Part shown: piece after piece, positions 1 to 7,670 of the stretch
Position numbering within the stretch: the first letter of the stretch is position 1
How the letters are laid out: each line of letters opens with the position of its first letter
Assembly (NCBI GenBank): GCA_900552585.1
Contig: USAB01000001.1
Coordinates: forward strand, 6,687 to 70,686
Direction: 5' to 3'
DNA from: an uncultured Coriobacteriaceae bacterium
GTDB taxonomy: Bacteria > Actinomycetota > Coriobacteriia > Coriobacteriales > Eggerthellaceae
Length of the DNA stretch: 64,000 bases
Notes under the pieces: generated by a model
Database searches by the model: none
Told to the model about the DNA's origin: nothing
Seen by the model: the letters and a program-made list of their open reading frames with translations, nothing else
Translations under genes and position numbers: made by a program

Positions 1-40
1 GCACCAGCATCTCGCCGTTCAGCAGATACCGTTCGGACAT
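1..40 (-). CDS. N-terminus of an unidentified protein, cut by the window edge
   Basis: Only the first 13 codons are present (MSERYLLNGEMLV), reading leftward out of the window. The ATG complement lies at 38-40 and is preceded on the minus strand by a GGGGAGGGG-type ribosome binding site about seven bases away, which is why it is called as a real start. No function can be assigned from 13 residues. Confidence 0.55.
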   Translation of the reverse strand, partial: MSERYLLNGEMLV

Positions 41-211
41 TCGGACCCCTCCCCAATCGGCCGTTGCCTATTCGGACATTCGACTGCTCGATTCCGATTT
101 TAGCGCTCAATTCGTGCGCAGGCAGACTGCCCGCATGCCGCCTCCGAACCGTCATCATCGGGAGTATGTCGTTGCTGCGCGAAAACCGTCACCCTGCGGG
201 GCGATAGCGTA

Positions 212-224
212 CACTTCGTAAGTG
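212..224. promoter_or_regulatory. Short palindrome in the ferritin leader
   Basis: CACTT-cgt-AAGTG is a perfect 5+3+5 inverted repeat about 28 bases before the ferritin start. It could be an operator or a 5'-UTR hairpin. It does not match a classical Fur box. Its small size keeps confidence low. Confidence 0.25.
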
Positions 225-252
225 CAGTAGTTTTCAAAGGAAAGGATCAACA

Positions 253-768
253 ATGGCGTTGGATAAGAATGTCGGCAATCTGCTGAATACGCAGATCAAC
301 AAGGAGTTGTATTCCGCTTACCTTTACCTCACCTTCGCAGACTATTACGAAGATCGCGGCCTGAAGGGCTTTGCGAACTGGTACATGATCCAGGTCCAGG
401 AGGAGGTCTCGCACGCCAAGATCCTGCGCCGCTATCTGCTCGACAACGATTACGCCGTCAAGATGCTGGCCATCGATCAGCCCGACAAGACATTCTCCAA
501 CGATCTGGAACCGCTGCAGGCCGGTCTGGAGCACGAGCGTTACATCACGAACAGCATCAACGAGTGCTATCAGGCAGCTTACGATGCACATGATTTCCGC
601 ACCATGCAGCTGCTGGATTGGTTCGTGAAGGAGCAGGGCGAAGAGGAAACGAATGCCTCCGACATGATTAAGAACATGGAGCTGTTCGGCTCCGATCCGA
701 AGGGACTGTACGACCTTGACCGCGAGTACCAGACCCGTACGTTCGTCGCACCCACCATGCCGATGTAA
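253..768 (+). CDS. ftn: Ferritin (non-haem iron storage)
   Basis: This 171-residue protein matches the length and sequence style of bacterial ferritins (FtnA type), which oxidise Fe(II) at a di-iron centre in a four-helix bundle and store it as mineral in a 24-mer cytoplasmic shell. Visible ferroxidase-like features are the early Glu in NKELYSAY, the E-E-x-x-H cluster in QEEVSHAKI near residues 49-54, and Glu residues in the QGEEET segment near 130. The start is supported by the AAAGGAAAGG ribosome binding site upstream. The gene stands alone and is followed by a strong terminator. Confidence 0.95.
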   Translation: MALDKNVGNLLNTQINKELYSAYLYLTFADYYEDRGLKGFANWYMIQVQEEVSHAKILRRYLLDNDYAVKMLAIDQPDKTFSNDLEPLQAGLEHERYITNSINECYQAAYDAHDFRTMQLLDWFVKEQGEEETNASDMIKNMELFGSDPKGLYDLDREYQTRTFVAPTMPM

Positions 769-794
769 GCTATCGGTTTCGACGCTTTATTGCA

Positions 795-832
795 AGGAGG
801 CGCAGCCTGCAAGCTGCGCCTCCTCTTTTTTT
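795..832 (+). terminator. Rho-independent terminator of the ferritin gene
   Basis: A perfect 12-bp stem (795-806 with 813-824), a 6-base loop and a run of T at 826-832 lie 27 bases after the ferritin stop. Confidence 0.92.
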
Positions 833-881
833 GCGCCGCGGGCGCTTTTGGGCCGCCGCCGCCCGTTGCCGGGCCCCGCCT

Positions 882-1103
882 CCAACCGAGAGCCAATTTT
901 TGGACGAAACCTGCGGTTGGGAATGGTTTATGCCTCCCTAACAAATAGGGAGCTTGCGTGAATCTTCTCATTTTACAGAGCGATGTAAGCATTCTTGCCA
1001 TTTTCGAGCCGATTTTCAGACCTCTTCCGGACACGACAAAATGTTAGAATATGTAAAACCATTCCCAAATCCATTCCTCGTCCAAAAATCGCAATTCTGT
1101 TGG
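882..1103. repeat. Copy 1 of a 222-bp element with two inverted 61-bp arms
   Basis: The left arm (882-942) and right arm (1043-1103, inverted) share the same ordered blocks at identical spacing: CCAAC, 9 nt, ATTTTTGGACGA, 9 nt, TTGGGAATGGTTT, 7 nt, then CTAAC. About 100 bp of unrelated sequence separates the arms. A second copy lies at 24952-25171. There is no transposase inside it. It sits between the ferritin terminator and the cysK terminator, a tail-to-tail gene space. It could be a MITE-like element, a REP/BIME-like repeat, or a paired binding site or RNA. The other roughly 150 bp between 769 and 1269 hold only the two terminators and a CCTGTGCGCACAGG palindrome near 1130. Confidence 0.8.
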
Positions 1104-1214
1104 CAATAATCGGGCAAAGGCATGTGCCTGTGCGCACAGGTACACACGATTACCCGCGGGCATGTGCGCGAGCGGCCGCAAACATAGGTAATCGCACGCC
1201 ATCAGCTGCCGAAC

Positions 1215-1243
1215 GAAAACGGCCCGCGCGAAGCGCAGGCCGT
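1215..1243 (-). terminator. Terminator of cysK
   Basis: On the minus strand, just after the cysK stop, a 10-bp stem (one G-U pair) with a 5-base loop is followed by TTTT. Confidence 0.75.
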
Positions 1244-1269
1244 CCCTTCAGGTAATCCTCGAACTTCTG

Positions 1270-2184
1270 TTAGTCGTCGAAGTCCAGCATCGAAAGGTAA
1301 CGTTCGCCAGTATCCGGCAGGATAACGACGATGTTCTTGCCGGCGAACTCGGGCAGCTCGGCCAACTTTGCGCCGGCGGCAGCGGCGGCACCCGCGGAGA
1401 TGCCCACGAAGATGCCCTGCTCAGAGGCCAGCTTCTTCTGGTACTCGAACGACTCCTCCGTGGAGACGTGGATGATGCCATCATAGCCATCCTGGTCGAG
1501 AATCTCGGGAATGAAGCCAGGCATAATGCCCTGAATCTTGTGCGGGTGGTTCTCGCCGCCCTCGAGGACGCGGGACTCCTCGGGCTCGACCGCGTACGTC
1601 TTAACGTTGGGATCCTGTTCCTTCAGGTACTTGCCTGCGCCCGTCAGTGTACCGCCCGTGCCGACACCGGCGATGTAGGCGGCAATGTCGCCCTCGGTGT
1701 CACGCCAGATTTCAGGACCGGTGGTCTTGTAATGCGCCTGCACGTTGACCTCGTTCGTGAACTGACTGGGAGCAAAGCTGTTCTCCGTCTCGGCCAGAGC
1801 CTTCTCCGCTTCCTTGTTCGCCAGGGGAACGCCGCCGTCGACCAAGCGAAGCTCGGCACCGTATGCCTGAATCAGCTTGCGGCGCTCGACGGACATGCTC
1901 TTGGGCATGTAGATGACAACCTTCAGTCCGTAGGCGGCACCGATCATTGCCAGGCCGACACCGGTGTTGCCGGAGGTGGACTCGATGATGGTGGTGTCCT
2001 TGTTGATGACGCCGCGCTCGATGCCATCGTCGATGATGGCCTTGGCAATGCGGTCTTTCACAGAGCCGCCGGGGTTCTGCTTCTCCAGCTTGCCGTAAAC
2101 ATTTGCTTTGTCGGAAACGTTCAGCTTCACCAGCGGGGTATTGCCGATAAGTTCATCGATACGATTGATTGCCTTCACGGTCAT
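1270..2184 (-). CDS. cysK: Cysteine synthase A (O-acetylserine sulfhydrylase)
   Basis: This 304-residue PLP enzyme condenses O-acetylserine with sulfide to give cysteine in the cytoplasm. The PLP lysine sits in GGSVKDR (about residue 43). The substrate loop TSGNTG (about 70), the phosphate-binding GVGTGGT (about 172) and GISAGA (about 263) are all present, and the length is typical. The start at 2184 was chosen because GGAAGG lies nine bases before it. An in-frame ATG at 2193 overlaps that ribosome binding site. The gene is monocistronic with its own terminator. Confidence 0.95.
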   Translation of the reverse strand: MTVKAINRIDELIGNTPLVKLNVSDKANVYGKLEKQNPGGSVKDRIAKAIIDDGIERGVINKDTTIIESTSGNTGVGLAMIGAAYGLKVVIYMPKSMSVERRKLIQAYGAELRLVDGGVPLANKEAEKALAETENSFAPSQFTNEVNVQAHYKTTGPEIWRDTEGDIAAYIAGVGTGGTLTGAGKYLKEQDPNVKTYAVEPEESRVLEGGENHPHKIQGIMPGFIPEILDQDGYDGIIHVSTEESFEYQKKLASEQGIFVGISAGAAAAAGAKLAELPEFAGKNIVVILPDTGERYLSMLDFDD

Positions 2185-2204
2185 GATGCGCATCCTTCCT
2201 GTCT

Positions 2205-2241
2205 CCTACCGACACCCGATATTTCCTATCGCTTTGGTAGG
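2205..2241. promoter_or_regulatory. Nested inverted repeats upstream of cysK
   Basis: Outer arms CCTACC/GGTAGG (2205-2210 and 2236-2241) enclose an inner CGATA/TATCG pair. The structure begins about 20 bases upstream of the cysK start, so it is a candidate operator (for example for an Rrf2-type cysteine regulator) or a leader hairpin. The rest of the 412-bp divergent gap to the next gene (2185-2596) shows no further clear signal. Confidence 0.4.
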
Positions 2242-2596
2242 TATTTCTGTGTTGCGCTAATCATGCGTCGCGATATCGGATTCGTCAATACCCCCATTCA
2301 CATGCGGTTATATGAAATTCGGATGCCGTGTTATCGATTCGGGCACTGTCTGCCCGCCATCTGGCAGAACGCCCGACCGAACGGAAGCGAGCATCCGCCG
2401 ACCCGGCCGGCACGCACACGCGGCCTCCATGCGAAGGGGCATTCCGTTCGCACGGGCACTGTCTCGATCCGGCATCTGCAGAGGCGAGACAACAGACAAC
2501 ACGCTCGCGGGCATACGCCGCAGCGGCAAGCGGTATAGTCGTACAGAAACCATACGGGCGGCCGCAGATTGCCGCCCCTTCAAGATGGGAGGATGC

Positions 2597-3043
2597 ATGC
2601 CGGCATACAAGGCGAAGCAGATGATAGTGGTCCGCCGCGATCTGAAGATGCGTAAAGGAAAGATTGCAGCGCAATCCGGACACGCATGCGTGGAAGCGGT
2701 GCTCATGGCCCTGGCGCGCGAGAAGCGCCTTGACCAAGTGCGCGTGCTAGCAGACGAAAACGGCGCACCCAGCTTCGCCGCGCTCGCCCACCGCCCTGAT
2801 GACGTCACGCCGCTGACGGCATGGTTCGATGCGGGCGTGGCGAAGGTATGCGTGTATGTAGACTCCGAGCAGGAGCTGCTGGATCTGGCGGATGCGGGTC
2901 GCGAAAAGGGATTCGTTGTGTCGTTGATCCGAGATGCGGGCATGACGGAATTCCACGGCGAGCCCACCTACACCTGTCTGGCGTTCGAGCCGCTGTTCCC
3001 GGAGCAGATTGATCCGCTGACCGGCGCGCTGCCGCTGTACTAG
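2597..3043 (+). CDS. Peptidyl-tRNA hydrolase, Pth2 (archaeal/eukaryotic-type) family
   Basis: The 148-residue product carries the PTH2 family signature near its N-terminus (MIVVRRDLKMRKGKIAAQ) followed by a SGHA segment, and the C-terminal EQIDPLTG typical of the fold. Pth2 enzymes hydrolyse peptidyl-tRNA to recycle tRNA. The start at 2597 follows GGGAGG by only four bases; an in-frame ATG at 2585 is an alternative. Bacteria normally use the unrelated Pth1, so this may be an accessory or differently employed hydrolase. Confidence 0.85.
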   Translation: MPAYKAKQMIVVRRDLKMRKGKIAAQSGHACVEAVLMALAREKRLDQVRVLADENGAPSFAALAHRPDDVTPLTAWFDAGVAKVCVYVDSEQELLDLADAGREKGFVVSLIRDAGMTEFHGEPTYTCLAFEPLFPEQIDPLTGALPLY

Positions 3044-3097
3044 TCGCCCGTCCCACCCTTCGCCTGCTGGTGACGACCGGCGAACAGCGGGCCAGAC

Positions 3098-3871
3098 CTA
3101 ATCCTGCCCGGCAAGCCAGGCGTCCATCTCCGCGCGCATACGCGCAAATGCCGCCGCCGTTCGCCCATTCGAAAAGGGGCGCGCAAGCATCTGGTCCAGA
3201 TACCCCTGCTGCCGCATGATGCGGCGGCTTTCCGGATAGGCCAGCTCAAATGCGAAGCAGATATGGCCTACCACGTAATCCGCCGGATACATGCGCTCGC
3301 CGCGCGCAAGCGTGCGATGCTCCGCAAACCCGGCAAGCGCTTGAGGCGAAACCGGGCTTGCCGCAAGCTCAGCTTCGCTTACGTCGTAGATGGCCTGCAC
3401 GGGCTCGATGCAGTTCACCTTCACAATGTCTATCTTGTCAGCATCGCGCACCACGTCGCAGAACCAGCGAGTGCGCTCGTCCATATCGGCCGGCAGCCGG
3501 TAGTCGCTATGCCGCGCCACAGCCGCCCGTATCAGCGCGTCCTGATCGTCGTCCCGTACGAACCGGCGGATGATGCCCTCCGCCCCGAACAGGATGTCCG
3601 CGCCCAATGCGGCATGGCTCACGGATTCCGCATCCCTGAACGTGCCATACCGCCGCACCTGCTCGAAGCGACCGATATCATGCAGCAAACCGCACAACCA
3701 CGCCAGGTCAACATCGTCCGATTCCCCCGTCATGCTGCAGGCTATGCGGTCGCACAGGTCGGCCACGCGATACGTATGATCAATTTTCAGGCGAATCTTC
3801 GGATCCGCACAATCGTAAGCAGCCGTGTAGGCATCGAATGCCCGGCGCGCATGGAGCCGATCGACCTGCAT
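3098..3871 (-). CDS. HD-domain metal-dependent phosphohydrolase
   Basis: The 257-residue protein has an HD-domain layout: an early His in KIDHTYRV (about 32), the HD pair in LLHDIGRFEQ (about 62-72), a later His in AAVARHSDYR and an Asp in VVRDADKIDIV. These residues bind two metals in phosphohydrolases acting on nucleotides or signalling molecules; the substrate cannot be predicted. The start at 3871 is set by an AAAGGAGG site five bases upstream; an ATG 18 bases earlier would place that site inside the gene. It converges with pth2. Confidence 0.85.
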   Translation of the reverse strand: MQVDRLHARRAFDAYTAAYDCADPKIRLKIDHTYRVADLCDRIACSMTGESDDVDLAWLCGLLHDIGRFEQVRRYGTFRDAESVSHAALGADILFGAEGIIRRFVRDDDQDALIRAAVARHSDYRLPADMDERTRWFCDVVRDADKIDIVKVNCIEPVQAIYDVSEAELAASPVSPQALAGFAEHRTLARGERMYPADYVVGHICFAFELAYPESRRIMRQQGYLDQMLARPFSNGRTAAAFARMRAEMDAWLAGQD

Positions 3872-3916
3872 ACCCACCTCCTTTTTCAACGGGAAAAATG
3901 GCGAAGCCCGGAATGG

Positions 3917-4913
3917 CTACTCGGTCGCCTTGCCGGATTCTTCTTCCGCTTCCTGAGATTCAGCCTTGACCCCGGCAGCCAGTAGAAGCTTCAACTTGTC
4001 GGGAGACAGCGTATAGCGCTTTCCGCAGAAATGGCAGTAGACCTCGGCAGGCTCGCCGTCATCCACCAGGCTCTGCAGCTCGTCAATGCCCAGCGCCAGC
4101 ACCGCGCGGATGGCGCGATCCTCGTTGCAGCCGCAATGGAACTCCGCGGGAATGGCCTCCAGCTCTTGGAAATCCAGCCCATCCAGCACGCGGCGCAGAA
4201 TGTCTGCGGGCAGCAGACCGTCTTCCAGCATGTCCGTAACAGAGTTGATCTGCGCCAGATTCGCCTCCAGCTTATCGGCTACCTCGTCCGAGCAGTCGGG
4301 CATAAGCTGCACCAGGAAGCCGCCCGCCTGCCGAACACTCGTATCACGATCCACCAGCACGCCCACGCCCACGGAAGTGGGCACCTGCTCGCTCATGGCG
4401 AAGTAATACGTAATGTCGTCGCCGATCTCGCCGGATGCCAGTTCCACGGAGCTGGAATACGGATCGGCGCCGGGCTCATCGCGAATGACGGTCAGCGAGC
4501 CGAAACCGATGCCGCCGCCTACGTCCAGCTTGCCTTTCTCGTTCGGCGGACGAGGTGTTCCTTTTTGGGTCGGGCGCCAGCCATACATTCGGATGGTTGG
4601 CGAAGCCTTTCACCTGGCCTTCCGTATTTGCCGTTACGGTTAATCCGCCAATGGGACCGTCGCCGCGCACGGAAAGCGTTACCAATTCGCCGGGATTCTT
4701 GAACATCACGCCCATCATGAGCCCGGACATCATCAGACGGCCAAGCGCCGCCGTGACCAGCGGGCTGGTATGGTGCGCCTCCTTCGCCGCCTGCACGGTA
4801 TCGCGCGCGGTAACCGCGAATGCGCGAATCTGCCCGTCAGCCGCCGTTCCGCGGACGATATGATCGCCGCGCAGCATCTTCTCCGTCTGGAAATCCTTCG
4901 TTTTATCTGCCAT
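3917..4913 (-). pseudogene. hslO: Redox chaperone Hsp33, interrupted by a +1 frameshift
   Basis: The N-terminal part starts at 4913 (MADKTKDFQ, with AGAGGTG upstream) and reads well through NHPNVWLAPDP. The C-terminal part continues in another frame from NEKGKLDVGGGIG. The latter carries the zinc/redox motif as C-x-C (FHCGCNED) and C-x-x-C (YCHFCGK). Hsp33 is a cytoplasmic holdase activated by oxidative unfolding. One extra base in the five-A run (4562-4566 on the plus strand as T) explains the break; removing it gives about 331 codons. Both halves look well conserved, so this is either very recent decay or a sequence error. Confidence 0.88.
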
Positions 4914-5152
4914 AACGCACCTCTGCATGCTCCGCGCCCGCCGTACGCGCCGGCGGGCTTGCTTTGTCTCGCTTACAGTATGCGCCCGCAACCGGCAGCT
5001 GCGAAGTTTCACTACAGACGCTGCACAGAGTCTTCCGATAGCGCCGCTGCACGTACGGCACGCCCGACGTTCGCACTCGCAATTCATGCTCGCGGGCATA
5101 CGCCGAAGGATTGCATCGCCGCAATCGCAAATCGGGCGCCCGCACACCGTTC

Positions 5153-5989
5153 CTACTTCTTGCGCTTCCCGCGCGAGCGAACAAGCCCGGCAGCCTTTTC
5201 CCGTGCAGCCGAAAGGCGGGCATCGGTGAAACCGCGAACGCGACGCAGGGCGCTTGCCTGGGCAGCGCTCATCTGATCGATGCGGGGCTGCACCTGTGTG
5301 CGCAAGAAGGCATCGCGCCTGCTTTCGAGAGCTTCGCCTGCATCAGCCGCATTCTTTTCCAGTTTGCTCATTGCCGCGCCCATGCCCGTTTGGCCGCCCG
5401 TGATTCGTTCGGCAAGCTCGCCGGCATGCTCGTTGAAATCGCGGTCGGCATCGGAAACGATCTTCTGGAAATCGGTGAGTGCGCTCACCGTGAGCGTCGC
5501 GTCGATCGTGATAAGGATCACAATCGCATACGCGGCAACCTCGATAACGATCGCCGGAATAGCCGCTTCGATCTGCATCCACAAAGGGTAGATGCCGTAG
5601 ATGGCAAGCAAGCCGCCCGCACCGAAAACGGTCGCCGTGGGTATCGAGATGCGGCCATTCAGATTCAGGGGGATGTTGGAATAATCCCACCAGTAGGCAT
5701 GGAACCACTTTTCCAGAAAATACGAGGTGGGATATTCAAGCAACATGCTGCCGAAAAACGACACCAGGAAAACCTGCCACCAGGTAAGGGGCGCGCCGAC
5801 CATGTCGGTAATAGCCGTTGCCACCAACGTGATTCCCACTACGCCCACACCATAAATGGGACAGATGGGACCGTAAAGAAAGCCGCGCCGGTCCCACTTG
5901 CCGGTGCGAATCACAGAATGGACGCTTTCGAACACCCAGCCGGCAAAGCTGCACAGGGCGAAAAGCACTACAAGCGAGCTGAACGTCAT
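5153..5989 (-). CDS. CmpB-type (putative ABC-transporter type IV) membrane protein
   Basis: The 278-residue protein has an N-terminal membrane half with about five hydrophobic segments, and motifs SFAGWVFESV, RRGFLYGPICPIYGVG and WDYSNIPLNLNGRI typical of the PF06541 family. The C-terminal third is charged and helical (ending RGKRKK) and is probably cytoplasmic. The family has no settled function. Its ATG overlaps the stop of the upstream HD gene (ATGA), so the two are translationally coupled. Confidence 0.8.
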   Translation of the reverse strand: MTFSSLVVLFALCSFAGWVFESVHSVIRTGKWDRRGFLYGPICPIYGVGVVGITLVATAITDMVGAPLTWWQVFLVSFFGSMLLEYPTSYFLEKWFHAYWWDYSNIPLNLNGRISIPTATVFGAGGLLAIYGIYPLWMQIEAAIPAIVIEVAAYAIVILITIDATLTVSALTDFQKIVSDADRDFNEHAGELAERITGGQTGMGAAMSKLEKNAADAGEALESRRDAFLRTQVQPRIDQMSAAQASALRRVRGFTDARLSAAREKAAGLVRSRGKRKK

Positions 5990-6492
5990 ACGTTGTCCTT
6001 GGGCAGAGGCGCGGAAGCGGCGGAACGGTTGGAACGCAGGAAGAACGTCTCGTAGAAGCTGCAGTATTTGTCGGCAAGATTCACGAGCACAGCCTCGCGA
6101 CTTGTGGGAACGCGCCCGGGCGGCAGCGGCCACATATGGGCACGGATGATTGCAAGCACGGCATCGTTGGCATCGAAGATGCGAGCAGCATTCTCTGCTG
6201 CGTAGAGAGGGTGACGAGTGGCATGATGCGGGGTGTCCGGGTGAGGCTTGTGCCAATCGTAGAGGTAGAAGTCGTGCAGCAGGGCTCCGGTCACAAGATC
6301 GCGCTCGTTAACCCGCAGGTGAAAACGCTGCGCCCAGCCGAAGGCGCAGCGCGCAACGCGAACCACATGTGCAAGCGTGGTGACGTTGCCGTGCTGGATG
6401 AAGGCGCCCATGCTCTGCACGGCAGGATGCACCAAGTAAGGGCGCGCGAGCTCGGCAAAGCGAGCCGCCTGTATATCGGTGAGGTCGCTCAT
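5986..6492 (-). CDS. HD-domain hydrolase
   Basis: This 168-residue protein carries HD-type features: TTLAHVVRVA (about 38), GALLHDFYLYDWH with the HD pair (about 70), HATRHPLYAAENA and IIRAHMWP. Such small HD proteins are putative phosphohydrolases of unknown substrate. The ribosome binding site before 6492 is weak; an ATG at 6552 is possible but less likely. It is coupled to the CmpB-like gene by a 4-base overlap. Confidence 0.75.
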   Translation of the reverse strand: MSDLTDIQAARFAELARPYLVHPAVQSMGAFIQHGNVTTLAHVVRVARCAFGWAQRFHLRVNERDLVTGALLHDFYLYDWHKPHPDTPHHATRHPLYAAENAARIFDANDAVLAIIRAHMWPLPPGRVPTSREAVLVNLADKYCSFYETFFLRSNRSAASAPLPKDNV

Positions 6493-6607
6493 ACGCCCAA
6501 TGGTAACAGCGTCGCATACAACCACGCGGCAGCCGCCGCAAAGCCCCGCCATCTTTCCATGGGCAACGGAAGGCGGGCACGCGAAAGACCCCCGCCCTCG
6601 TCACCGA

Positions 6608-7408
6608 CTATGCACTCGGTGCCGAAGCCGGAATGCGGATCTTCGATACGCCGTACGGCCCTTCTGCCTGGATGGTCAACGTGGCCACACCGTTGATAAT
6701 TTCCTCAGAGCCGGGCACCACGCGCCGCTCGCGCGCATTCCGCCGCACGGTGTCCAGGAATTCACGCGGTAGGGCGCTATGCGTATGGCTGCCCAGGTAC
6801 GTGTCGAACGGCAACGCCAGCGCCTTTTCCGCAGAATGCCGCAACGCATCCAGCGTGTCGTGGTTGTCGCAGAACATGAAGCAGTCATCGCTGAACGAGT
6901 CACCGGAAAGCAGCAGGCGATCCTCCTCCACCAGCAGCCCGATCTCGCCCTTCGTGTGGCCGGGCAATGAGATGACGCTCACGTGCACGCCGCCCAAATC
7001 GAAGCGCTCTTCGCCGTTAAGCGGATGCATGACGGTCTTGGGCGGGGCTATGAATTCGTCTTTGGCGCTCTTGGGCATGCCGTTTGCAATCCCCAGCTGG
7101 AAAAACGTGGAAAGGCGCATCATGCGGCTGTTCGCATTCCGGTACGCAGGCAAGTCGGCAGCGCTGATCCACGCCTCTTCGAACCGCCAGTTGCCCTGCA
7201 CGTGATCCAGATGGCCATGCGTGTTGATAACGCGGTAGGGGACGGCAACGTTTTCATCTACCCAGCCCCGATTGTCGCCAACGCCGTAACCCGTATCCAC
7301 CACGATGGCAGAATCACGCCCTTCGATAACGCTGAAATACGTAGGGTCGGGAACATCCACCTCCCGAATATGCCGAACATGGATACTTGCCTGGAACACC
7401 TCGTGCAT
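6608..7408 (-). CDS. Metallo-beta-lactamase-fold hydrolase
   Basis: The 266-residue protein contains the metal-binding motif THGHLDH (about 72-78), a further His in SLPGHTKGEIG (about 136), an Asp in LLSGDSFSDD (about 155) and a late His in LGSHTHS. This is the layout of glyoxalase II-like members of the superfamily rather than true beta-lactamases. The start at 7408 follows AAGGAGG by six bases; an upstream in-frame start lacks a site. Confidence 0.88.
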   Translation of the reverse strand: MHEVFQASIHVRHIREVDVPDPTYFSVIEGRDSAIVVDTGYGVGDNRGWVDENVAVPYRVINTHGHLDHVQGNWRFEEAWISAADLPAYRNANSRMMRLSTFFQLGIANGMPKSAKDEFIAPPKTVMHPLNGEERFDLGGVHVSVISLPGHTKGEIGLLVEEDRLLLSGDSFSDDCFMFCDNHDTLDALRHSAEKALALPFDTYLGSHTHSALPREFLDTVRRNARERRVVPGSEEIINGVATLTIQAEGPYGVSKIRIPASAPSA

Positions 7409-7506
7409 ATACGCCTCCTTCTGCCGCGCCCCATAATACGCGCGCATGGATCCCGTCAGGGCTCATGCGCGCAAGCATTCCGCTCTATATCGGGCTTGCC
7501 GATAAC

Positions 7507-7527
7507 CGAAGGCAGATATCGCCTTCG
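7507..7527. repeat. Hairpin in the divergent gap before the KOW-Sel1 gene
   Basis: CGAAGGC-agatatc-GCCTTCG is a perfect 7-bp stem with a 7-base loop, about 140 bases before the next start. No T-run follows, so it is not a terminator. Role unknown. Confidence 0.3.
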
Positions 7528-7670
7528 CACCCCGCTTTCATGCCACACAGCCCGAGTTCGCACAATCTTTGCCTTCGCGTCCCATTTGCGCACCACTTGC
7601 AGGCAACGACGATGCTATCGTTTGAAGCAGAGAAACGCTTTGGCTGCCGATACGAAAGAAGGGCCGCAGC

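Noticed and set aside
2500..5105. Shared string CTCGCGGGCATACGCCG at about 2503 and 5093
   Set aside because: Only a 17-base match in GC-rich noncoding DNA with no structure or further copies; too little to call a repeat family.
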